Shown piece by piece: positions 35,510-45,204 of a DNA stretch of 64,000 nt; within the stretch, counting starts at the first letter, position 1; every line of letters starts with the position of its first letter. The DNA is from Desarmillaria ectypa (taxonomy: Eukaryota; Basidiomycota; Agaricomycetes; Agaricales; Physalacriaceae), in contig JAUDYN010000010.1 in assembly GCA_030407005.1 (NCBI GenBank), positions 372,001 to 436,000 on the forward strand, written 5' to 3'. The notes beneath the pieces are model-generated. The model worked only from the letters and a program-made list of their open reading frames with translations. It was not told the origin of the DNA and made no database searches. Both the position numbers and the translations under genes were made by a program.

Positions 35510-37229
35510 GATTTTCTTCGTGCTAACTACCGCAGAGATGGTTGTCCAGGGGGAAAGGAAAGCTGACACATGTAGAGAACTCCCACAGCGTCCTTCTAAA
35601 CAATCATTCCAGGTGCCGTAAGTCCTTGGTGAGAAAACGAAGCGATGGACCATCAGGCATGACAGGATCCGAGTCCTGTTGGGTTAGAGGAAAACCCTTG
35701 ATACGTTGATCTTTGAATCTCCAAGACTGAGACCGGTGTCTCCTTGACCACCATACCTAGTAGCTACAATGCTGCCACCATGATATGTTCCCACCTCCCC
35801 CCCCCTCCCCCTTCAAGTCATATTCATCACAAAACGGAGCACCCAAGTACGATTCTCCACTGGAACCCTTTCGTCACCATTTCGTACCTGCAGTAACATT
35901 TTGGCTTCACATACATTGGAGGACGAGGAAGAACGTACCATGAAATCATGGAGCAAATGGGGAAACAGATAATTATCATGCATTCCTGCCCTCGCGAGTG
36001 CTAGGCAGTTATAATATGTTTTGGAGGACTAATCAGACAAAGAATTAGCTTCGGCAAAACAAACAAGGTACTCTACTCACGGTTCTACATCGGCATCCAA
36101 AAACGATACTCATTCATATGCCCGAACATTCAAGCGTACATCAATCGGTGATAATCAATAACTGGTGGCCATTCAATACAGATTCGGAAGGGTCGAACTA
36201 TATGCCTAGCTCATTGGTGTCAGGAACATTTGTGCTGCCGTGAAATTTTGAAGGAATGCCAGTAATGCGACACATCAGTGAGATTGAGGTGCAGCGCCTG
36301 TCGCGGCGACACCGGTAGCGGAAGGTTTTCTAGTAATAACGGCGTCTTTCTTTCTGCTAATCCGGACAGCTCAGGTTAAAAATAAGCAGGCCTAGACTTC
36401 TTCAAAACCACGCACATAATAGATAGAATTGATCTCGCGGCACTGTTAAATTTCTCAGGGACCGTCATAGCAACTTGAAGGAGAAAGATGATCCATTATG
36501 AGGCGACTCTCGACTGTGAAAAGAGGCGAACAGAGCGCTTCTCCCCGCCCATAAATACTCTCTGTTCTTGAACGTTTGAATGTTGCACACCAGCATTTAG
36601 TAAACGAGGAGACTCTGACAAGCGTGCACGCGGAGAAGGAGGTGAGGCCGGCTGCAGGTTGGCATTAGGTCGGACATGTAGCTAAGGCACATTGCTACTC
36701 ACATGCACGCCTAACAGGGAGGCCGCAGTACCCGGAATACAGTTACTCATTCAATGTTCAATGTAACGGCTGAGCATAGCGTTACCTCATCGAGTTCCCC
36801 TCTTTATTCACATACTCTGACCGGCCTTCTATGCATGAGCCCAACTTGCTCCCCTAGCATGCCCTTAACGGCGTGACTGAGTGCTTGCAGTCCGTAGTTA
36901 TCGCAGTTGTTGACGATGGGCTTCGTATTTCATCGGTTCTTGAATCCTTGATATGAGGTGGAGGCACTAAATATCGAATGGCCGACATTTCAGAGTAAAC
37001 AACACACATTTCTTTCCATGTAATCACGTCTCTCTCATCGATGAAGAACCAGTCCTTTGCACATGGTCAACCTCGATACTATCAGAGGTTTGGAGTGCGA
37101 GAGGCGAAGCTCTGTGACAGCACTGAGCTTCAAAATGTGAAGAACGAGATATAAGTTGGCTTGAAGGTTCAGTAAATCCAGCGCAGCCTCAAGGCCTCTC
37201 TTTATACCGGTCGTCAGCGGTAATCCAAA
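35510..37229. other. Intergenic, nothing recognised
   Basis: About 1.7 kb with a C-rich tract near 35797-35815 and no long ORF. No conserved motif or repeat was identified. Confidence 0.4.
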
Positions 37230-37639
37230 GGAAGGAGTCGATATTCAATTCTCCAAGTGTCCTTCGCAAAGTAGCCTCCGAAGACCATAAAGTATCCATA
37301 AAACCACAGTTTGTGGGTCGTAGTCACCTCTGTAATCATGAGAGATCTAAGATGAACTGGGCATGTGTGTGACTTACAGGTTCATGTTTATGGTCCATTT
37401 TGTCTATCCTTTTTCGCTTAATATTTCCTGCGATAATTTTTCGATTCTTCCTTGGGCGCAATTGTAACGATTTCGGCCTCTATGCAGCAACTTAATGCTG
37501 GACCAAGCGTACGAGTGTAGATGATACTGACCACGGATGAGAAGGGTCTGCGGACTACTACGAGTATGTATAAGTACAGAAACAAAAGAAGAGAGAGCGA
37601 GCTAACCCTCCCTCAGGTCCCAGTTGCGACTCGCCATGG
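37230..37639 (-). pseudogene. 5' fragment of a second NLR gene
   Basis: Homologous to the 5' end of the NLR at 31407-35509. It preserves ATG at 37639 (MASRNWDLRE, 31-nt exon 1 with donor gttagc), an intron, a C2-like exon starting AEIVTIA, and a following exon with TLGEL near 37260. Stops and frameshifts interrupt it, and the NACHT part is missing. Confidence 0.65.
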
Positions 37640-38099
37640 TTCTTGGTACTAGGTGATGGTACGGTATCAGCATCGATGATCATTCGCATTCCCACGAGAG
37701 GATCATACCCATCGTTGTGGATTGAATTCAAGCCCAGACTTGTTTGTTTGGTTCGAGCGTGATCGACGCGTCGTCTCCTCGTCCACCAAGTACGATCCGT
37801 CTTTCGAATGGCAACTCGCAGCTAGACGTTGACTCCACTCAGCACAACGCGTATCCTCATCTTGCATTGCTATAAAAGTCATCATCCAGTGTTCGGTCAT
37901 GCAGGAGGGGAAGAACCAGGTACGTAGCAATGTTCATTGGTCCGTGCCAATACTCATTCATCTCCAGCTTTCTATGGTCATTGGTCGATGCCGGGATCAC
38001 TCTGTATACTGAGCAACTGAATGCCATGTCGAAGCAACCGCAGAGGAAGCAAGCACGTGGGACTTGATCTCTCCAGGTGTGTCTCTTTTTTCTGTATTC

Positions 38100-38790
38100 G
38101 GGCGACTAAGGCCTATATTTTCACCTAGTATCATACTCGCTACCAACGATAAAAAGCTTGAAGCTATTGGCGCCTTGGTGGGAGCACTCTGAACTGTTCG
38201 TGTGATGGTAGAATGGGCTGTGTGCTCGAGGATGCTGAAAGGAAGTAAAGGAAGTCTTGTCGTGGAGAAAGGGACGGAACGAGAACGGTTATCACTGCCA
38301 ACGATGAGGAAAGGCCAAGCAAAGGATAACAACGCCGTCATCGCCCTCGCAAAACTGTCGTTAACGTCTCCGATTCTTAAGACAGAAGATTCGACAATGT
38401 CACCTTTGACCCATGGTCCGCTGCCAACTTCGCCATTCGAGGGCATGGCTGTTGGTTCTCCGTCGGCGGCGACCAGTTCATCAGACGTGCCTATGTCTGA
38501 TGCACCCCCGCGACTTCTTCTGCCTAACTGAAGACCACCAAACAATTGTCATCAACTCGACTTATCTACGATGGCCAGAGTTCTCCGTCCCCAAGGGTCG
38601 ACAGCGGCGGCTCTACGCTCGTAGAAGGCCCTCGACGTCCCTCGCTGCCTAAACGAATGCCACAAGCGAAATATTCGTACGATTTTACACCGGATACCCC
38701 GTCTCTAGAAACTCCTAATAGGATTGTTAGTGGAACTGCTACCGTCAATGCTTATTATCTTGGTCCCATCAACATGACAGAGGGACTTGT
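38100..38790 (+). pseudogene. Decayed middle part of a SET3-like gene
   Basis: Matches 29590-30430 of the live SET gene: aaactgtcgttaacgtctcc at ~38348 equals ~29940; GGSTLVEGPRRPSLPKR (~38595-38650) parallels IEAPRRPSLPKRRPR; TPDTPSLETPNRI parallels TPDTPPLETPDGM. PHD and SET domains are absent and frame is broken (stop at 38529), so this is a non-functional fragment. Confidence 0.75.
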
Positions 38791-38799
38791 CAATCACTC

Positions 38800-39391
38800 T
38801 CGCACTGGCTTCCTTTATCACTGTAGGACGATACGGGTGCTACCCCTTCCCCGATAGCGTTTCGCTTCAAAATTTGCCCTTTCGGCAGTCACCTGCTGCA
38901 TAGGTGGGAATATGGGTCTGGTGCGCTCAGAATTTTTGGGATAATGTCGTTCTGGAAACCTTGGGGATATATGGCAAGCTTACTAGAGGAAGCAAGGCCA
39001 AAGTGAACATGGCGTAGGTGCATTCTTCAAGACTCTGACTCGAGATTAACTGTTCTTATAGCGATCTCTCCTAGTGATGATGAGCTTGCGACGACGACCT
39101 CCGGTGTAGCCACAGGATTCTGCTATCAAATTTTACATGATACGGAATTCAACAATGAATTTATCCGAAGAACATCACATGGAAGTTCGAGAACTACCCC
39201 GCACGATCCCGATTATTTGTGTATCTGCTCTTCTCGAATTCTCTCGTTAGGTGGCCCTTGATCATTTCCCTCACCTCTCCTTTCATTGTGAACGGAATCT
39301 CTCTCATCGCTATCGTCTCCCTGGCCAAGTCGAACCAATCGTCATAAAATTCCGAGGGACTGTCTTCATGCAAGCTGTATCCTAACGGTCT
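38800..39391. other. Unassigned region beyond the SET3 relic
   Basis: No open frame or motif of note. It probably includes the 3' flank of the F-box/LRR-like gene. Confidence 0.3.
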
Positions 39392-40124
39392 TCATTCTCC
39401 GAGAGCTGTATTGATTTGTTGGGAGCATGAATCCCTTGGGATAGAGCTCGCGCACAGGAACATGAGTTTATCGAGCTTGGTCAGGTATTTATCGAGATAT
39501 TCTACGCCTGGTTAAGCCACTAGTCATGATGAAGAAGTGTCGGCTCACCATGCAAGTGAAACCCGATGTCTAGCGATAGGAGATCTTCTCTCCCACTAAG
39601 GAACTCCGAGAGTTCGAACAGATGCCGACAGCTGTCGTACTCATCACTGGAAGCAGAGGATAACACTTTGAGTTGAAACTGTTGGAGGTCCTGAAGGTTG
39701 ATCATGTCGCAGGTACATGTGAGGGTGGACTGGAAATCGATGAGATGGACAGTGCTAATAGAGAGCGTCGTTGGTTTGGCTCGGTGCCAGAGTGGGAGTG
39801 TGTCGTCGTCCGAGTACGAAACAGTGTGGGCCGATGGAAAGACAACATTACGGAGCGCTAGGGAGGTGAGGGACGGCAGGCATTGAAGAATTCGGATCAG
39901 GCTGGGGTGAGCGATACGGGAGTTTCTGTAATTCCTGCAGATGCTTGATTCCATTGAGGGGATGTCGGACGCTGCGTCAAAAACCACTCGGCTAATGGAC
40001 GAAGCTCGAGTTCATTACCGAAAACGATGATGTATGCAGTTCGCTGTGTTGTAGACATGGGTGGAAATGTGGGTAGGATGTTTTGTACGAGACTCGGCAG
40101 AACAAAAGCGATGCTGGCATACAT
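39392..40124 (-). CDS. F-box/LRR-like protein, C-terminal part (5' end unclear)
   Basis: Exon frame from ~39987 reads SLIRILQCLPSLTSLALRNV and LTCTCDMINLQDLQQFQLKV, the leucine-rich pattern seen after the F-box in many Agaricomycete F-box proteins. A GT-AG intron (donor gtgagc at ~39552, acceptor ~39502) then joins in frame to a last exon EYLDKYLTKLDKLMFLC...INTALGE with stop at 39392. Upstream, a frame from ATG 40124 (MYASIAFVLPSLVQN) overlaps in a different phase and no sensible intron links the two. No F-box is visible, so the gene is probably 5'-truncated or frameshifted. Confidence 0.45.
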
Positions 40125-40275
40125 TGAGTGTTGACTGTCGAGTGGGTGCTACAGATTGACGGGATTCAAGACAAGGACCTAAAACCGGGAGCTACGGAAA
40201 TGGTGGGAGCCAGAGATCAATGAGGAAAGCTTATATTCGTAGAGCCGTCGGTCGATCTTTATAAGACGCATGATG

Positions 40276-40515
40276 TCATCTTGGTGAAGGAACTGCAAGA
40301 AGACAGGCCCACAAAACACGTAGGAAGTCAGCTCGTAATTGGAGATATGGCAAACTGTAATTGATTCTCTGTATGGTACTTATGCATTGTATACAACAGA
40401 CGCAGGCTACCATGGCAAAGTTGACTTTTAAGATACTACCTACCCCCGCGAGGGCATCGATCATCTGCTTCACAACATCGAACACCTTCTGTAGAGGGAA
40501 TCTCAGCATGAGCAT
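40276..40515 (-). pseudogene. Exon fragment of a third NLR copy
   Basis: The minus strand encodes KVFDVVKQMIDALAGVGSIL, parallel to NVFDAAKNMIDVLAGVSNIL of the NLR at ~34830-34780, including the intron boundary at ...LAGV. Neighbouring NLR exons are missing. Confidence 0.6.
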
Positions 40516-40741
40516 TGAGAATCTACTAGGGATAGGCTCTCATAAACCGTATACTCAGATAGGAGCTTGAATCGATGACTTTGGGTACGAGTGAGATACT
40601 AGACTCAGAAAGCCTTCGACCTAGGTAAAAAGAAAACAGTTGTAAGCTTGTAGTGCTCACATCATCAAGATGACAACATGGGCACTGGGCGGCGGTAGGT
40701 CTGGATTCTGTTAGATTTATATAGATATCCTGTCTTAATCC

Positions 40742-40746
40742 AAAAA
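40742..40746 (-). terminator. Pol III terminator of the tRNA-Trp-like gene
   Basis: The minus strand shows TTTTT 4 nt after the discriminator base of the tRNA-like gene, the usual RNA polymerase III stop. Confidence 0.55.
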
Positions 40747-40749
40747 GAA

Positions 40750-40828
40750 TGAGCCCTGAGCGAGTTGAACGCACGACCTTGTGGATACATATCTGGAATC
40801 ACACGCTCTACCACTGAGCTAAGGGCCC
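40750..40828 (-). tRNA. tRNA-Trp(CCA)-like gene with a small intron
   Basis: Minus-strand cloverleaf: acceptor GGGCCCT pairs with AGGGCTC (one G-T), discriminator A; D arm GCTC-AGTGGTA-GAGC; T arm GTGCG-TTCAACT-CGCTC with one mismatch and a standard TTCRANY loop. The anticodon arm TGTGA...CCACA holds TTCCAG, placing CCA at 34-36 and suggesting tRNA-Trp. About 7 extra nt after position 37 would be an intron at the canonical site. The stem has one A-C mismatch, so a decayed gene is possible. A T5 terminator follows directly. Confidence 0.55.
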
Positions 40829-41720
40829 GATAAAAAAGACCTTACTTTATTCATCATATTCAACAAATGTCCAGGATAGATGAAATTCTTGGCTCCTTTG
40901 GTGCTTTTACAACCACAATGACCTTCTCACCTCATCTCTTTTATTTTGTGGACTGCTAATGCATTCTCACTCAAAGCAGAAGCAACTTCAACTTTGTAAA
41001 AGGCTTTAAATGATAGCCTGATGATCAAAGGATCTCTAAAGATAGTCCTATTGTCAGTCAGATATCAATGTCTCTGCTGGTAGTTCTTTCTGTCTGGATG
41101 TTCCTGCATTTATGCCACCTATGTGGCCTATGCAAATGGGCACTTTTAGGAGTGTGTACATTAGTCATCTCTCCAAATCTGCTGATTCTAGCTATAAAAG
41201 TCATTCTCTACTTATGATAGAAGCATCTTGCCAATAATAATTGGACTAACAATGCACAAAGAGAGAGAGAGATGAGACTTTGGCTATTATGAGCATTCTA
41301 GACATCTTATCACAATGAAGAAATTCACCTACTCTGGCAAGTCTGAATCACTATTTTTATACTGGCTTCTACTATCAGACCTGCTGTTATTGAGTCAGGC
41401 CTAGAAGATTCTCAAGCTCAACATGCTGCCTCTTCCACACAGTCAAGCACCATGCCTAATACAGCCCACATCCTAGCACCTCATATTTTTTTCTGGTGAC
41501 TTAAGTTATGGTTTCACTTACAAATATAAGCCTCATTTCTGACAGTTATGAGCATTTCAAGTCTGTGGAATCTGACTCTGCCTAGCATATCTTGTCTTAT
41601 GGAGATAGTGCTTTATCAATACCTGAAAATCTTGGAGCATCAACATAGGTATCTTCAGATGATGCTAATATAGAATTGTTAGGTAGTTGGCATCAGTGTT
41701 TGTATTTAAATGGCAGATGC
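40829..41720. other. AT-rich, CpG-poor DNA interrupted by element A (left part)
   Basis: Base composition changes abruptly just right of the tRNA. No gene or clear repeat is visible, only an (AG)n run near 41261. With 51674-53927 it forms one stretch into which element A inserted. Probably very old transposon DNA. Confidence 0.4.
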
Positions 41721-42143
41721 TGTTAGGCACTGACTTGGACATGTGACTTGGGGCAGTCAGCTGATCTCTCTAGGCCGTTACGCATTCGAACGATCACCCA
41801 AAGTGAGAGATAGAAGCCAATAGCCTTCTGTGTTGTGTAAACAAGAAGTATATGGTTGTAATTTAAACAAGAGATAGAGTACAACTGTCTAGTTTACTCT
41901 GTTTATATAGTATTTCTATGGCGTTATATTTAGATGAAATGCTATGGTCCATGCACAAATGGTGTTGAAGTAGAACGATCCAGGAGGATCATAGAACCAA
42001 TAGAGAGTGTCTGGGGTGACAGACAGTGAGAACGAGGGTTGTAGCCAGCAAATAGCTGGATACAAGTTGGTTTCTTGAATAGATTAGATGGATGAGTCAT
42101 GAATATGACTCAGATAAGATAAGATAACGGAAAAATCATAACA
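41721..42143 (-). repeat. Element A 3' LTR
   Basis: 423 bp, TGTTAGGC...ATAACA on the plus strand. It aligns without gaps to 51251-51673, with 23 differences, all transitions. It contains TTTATATA (minus-strand TATA box) and, 34 nt further, the self-primer donor segment (41863-41875). Confidence 0.92.
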
Positions 42144-42156
42144 TTACCCCCTTGTT
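42144..42156 (-). other. Element A polypurine tract
   Basis: The minus strand reads AACAAGGGGGTAA directly before the 3' LTR, and the same string precedes the right LTR of element B (63392-63404). This is the expected primer site for plus-strand DNA synthesis. Confidence 0.75.
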
Positions 42157-42163
42157 AAAGCAG

Positions 42164-43840
42164 TCATCCCAACTGCCAAGGCTCTTCCAAAGGGGTGTCG
42201 AACTGTGTTGCAATTTGACTGATCCAGTATTGATCAATCAGTTTTTTCCATATTTCTTCGTCTGGATTGACAATCCACTTGGTATATCCGTCTTTTCTTT
42301 TGGTGAGGTAGGCTACATCGCTGTGTTCCGAGTATTCGTGGTCCAGTATCTTGACCACTGCTTTATCCTTGGTTGCAATTTTTGGAGTGTATATGGCATG
42401 GTTTACGCTAGCCTGATACTCTTGGATCGCTTCCAAGGCATTCATCATTTTGTTCTCTCGGACCCATGAATTGTGCTCATGGGTCCATCCTTTCCATTTG
42501 ACCAGATAGTCCATGACTTCCCTGGCTGGTTGTCCTCGCTTGGATCGTACCTTTCTGGTGCGCAAATCCAAGACTTCTTCGATTTCATATTCTTCTTGAC
42601 CGTTGACAAGGTCTGGAGGAGGGGGTGGTGGTTGTTCTTGGTTCGCAAATGAGGGTGCAACATATGGAGTCAGCAACTTCTCATTAAACCGAGGGTGAAT
42701 CTTCCAATGGGGTGGCAGCTTTAACTTGTATGCTGCTGCTCCTGATTTTTTGATGATTTCAAACAGTCCCATTCGCTTGTCGTCGAGCTTTTTCTTTGGT
42801 TATGGAAGATGGAGGTTGGTGGTGTCAAGCCATACCTTGTCCCCGATTTTGTATTGTTGAGGTGCCTGTTTCCTCTTGTTGTATTGCACCTTCATTTGCA
42901 CTGCTGCTTTTTCCAATGCTTCATGGACTTCTTTATGGACTTTGGCCATAGTTTCCATAAAGTCAACAGCTGCAGGATTCACGAAGCTGGTTTTCTGGAT
43001 TGACTCAGGAATGAGTCAGGGATTTCGTCCATATAGGACCATGAAAGGACTTTTGCCCATAGCTGAGTGAACTCGGTTGTTGTGGGTGAATTTGGCGAGT
43101 GGTAGCCATGCTACCCAGTCGGTCTGTCAGTGATTGACAAAGATGCGGAGGTATTTTTCGACCTCCTGGTTGACTCTCTCTGTCTGTCTGTCTGTCTGTG
43201 GATGATATGCCATAGAGGCATTCTGTGCAATGTCTAACATTCGGTATAGTTCCTTCATGAATGTTGAGATGAACTGGGGTCCTCAATCTGAGATGACCAC
43301 TTGCGGCATTCCATGCTTCACATATACATGATTGTGAAGTATTAATGCCCATCCTTCAGTGGATAACTCCTCATTACACAGAATAAGGAGAATGTTCTTG
43401 GAGAAACGATCTACTATAACTAGTAGAGCATCAAATCCATCTGACTCAGGGAGTCCAGTGACCATATTGACTGAGATATGCATCCATGGCGTATCTGGGA
43501 TAGCATTTGGGTGAAGAGGTGCAGCCTTGGCCTGCGTATCACTCTTCGTTCACTGACAAGTCTCACATCCTTTGATGTAGGATTCAACGTCTTTCTTCAT
43601 CTTCGGCCACCAATATTCTCGAAGAATGAGTTTCTTGGTCTTGGTGATCCCTGGATGTCTGGCAGTGATATGGTCATGGAATTGAGAGATGATCTCACCG
43701 CATAGAATTGAGTCATTGGGAATATAGACTCGTCCATCGTACCACAGGATTTTGTCTTCCTGGGTGATTTCTCATTCGTGATTGAGGGATTTCTTGATCC
43801 CCTGGTCCCACTGATCCTTCTGTTTTGTTGCATCTCTTAT
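42164..43840 (-). pseudogene. Element A integrase and C-terminal chromodomain (degenerate)
   Basis: Several frames together give an HHCC-type zinc region (HDHITARHPGI...CETCQ, ~43680-43550), the catalytic core start HISVNMVTGLPESDGFDAL (43480-43420), VVISDRGPQFISTFMKEL (~43300), then TAYKLKLPPHWKIHP-like sequence and a chromodomain (~42590-42412: YEIEEVLDLRTRK, DYLVKWKGW, NSWVRE). Chromodomains guide integration to marked chromatin in this group. The first catalytic Asp is Asn (codon at 43466-43468), and stops and frameshifts are present. A (CTGT)n microsatellite lies at ~43178-43199. Confidence 0.85.
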
Positions 43841-43844
43841 ACAC

Positions 43845-45204
43845 TGATATGCCGTCTATGCATTCACACCTAGATTTTGCGATTTTGTAACAATACTATT
43901 GCACATCTATTCTATACTAGTGATACATAGAGGACTATAGCTGAGGCTTTGAGCTGATAGTTAAAAGCAGTAAGCAACTGGTAGAGCCAGGACTTAGATG
44001 CAACACCATTAGTGGGTTAAATCTACCAGCCGGCCAGACTAGTAACTTGAATGCTAGCAGGACTAAGTGAAATACAGCCACTAGCAAATGAAGGATGCTA
44101 CTAGCACACAAAAACCAGGAGCAGAGTACACAGATCTCATCAAGTTCTGTCACTAGCAGCCCAGACTGGGCATAAACACCTAAGTCAGGATAACTAGTCA
44201 CATAGCAATCTTGAAACAGGACTTAGAAATAAATTAGGAATGGATTAACCTTGAGCCCAGATCTGACTATTTCGATATAGATCTCTTATGATCGATGCTA
44301 GTGGAGCTGGACTGCACCCTCGATCATGATCAGATAGCTGTTACAGGCACCAATATCCGGATATCCATATAACCATGTTACTAGGGCATGTAGTTGTGCC
44401 AAGGGTGCGGAAAGACCAACTGTGGAGTCTCTAGACTGAATATTTGAAAAGAAAACAGACTAGACCGACTATTGTGTGATTATTCACCATTATTCATGAC
44501 TAGCCAAGAAATCCTTACCAATATACCCTATACCCAGATGATATTTATAGTTTTGCCTCAGTAGTATATAAGTAGTGGGATGGGCGCTCATGCAAAGCAG
44601 GCAAGCCATCCCTGCAGTTGAGCCCTCACTGGTAGTAACTGGTGTCCCCAATTAAAGGCTTTTGTGCTTAACCTCAACAAAGTGATTAATAGTCGCTAAG
44701 TCACCAATAGAATTGCATTGAATTGAAGTCCATTAGAGTCACTGTTGTGTCCTGCAAAGGTCCGGAGTGTTTTGAAGTTAGTTCAAGCAAAGTTCTCGGA
44801 GTTATAGTTTATTCTTAGGCCAAGAGCACCACTAGTTAGCCAAGAGTGCAGCTAGTCAAGTGTTTATCACTTGTAGGAAGCAGTATAGGGCCAAGAGCGC
44901 CACCAGTCTGAAGCAGTTTCAGTCAGAATGAGCGCAGTAGCTCAAACCAAGTCACTCTTATCCAATTGTATCTTACCCACCCCACTAGTATGACTAGTAC
45001 TTTGTATAAACTCACTAGTAACGAATAAAACGTCTTTAAGACAATTGTACTTGATTATTGAAGTCTGCAGAGTGCTTCCATCGTACTCGAAACCGCCCGA
45101 ATTCAATATTGGTGATTAAGTGTAGAGTAGTAAGAGGTTTAGTGTGATTGGTGTTCATTGCCATTCTCTAATTCTTTTGTCACTTGCCATTACCAAGCAC
45201 ATCA
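43845..45204 (+). mobile_element. Repeat I, copy 1: 1,360-bp solo-LTR-like element inside element A pol
   Basis: Begins TGATATGC and ends GCACATCA, so the ends are short inverted repeats of the TG...CA kind. ACAC flanks both sides (43841-43844, 45205-45208), fitting a 4-bp target duplication. It carries a TATA-like tatataag (~44568) and AATAAA (~45025) in plus orientation and no protein domain, as expected for a solo LTR of a family not otherwise present here. Copy 2 (61444-62803) has the same length, and copy 3 (57366-58648) is inverted. At least seven ACTAGT hexamers occur within it. Confidence 0.75.

Noticed and set aside
43178..43199. (CTGT)n tetranucleotide run
   Set aside because: A short microsatellite inside the decayed integrase of element A; not a CRISPR or regulatory array.
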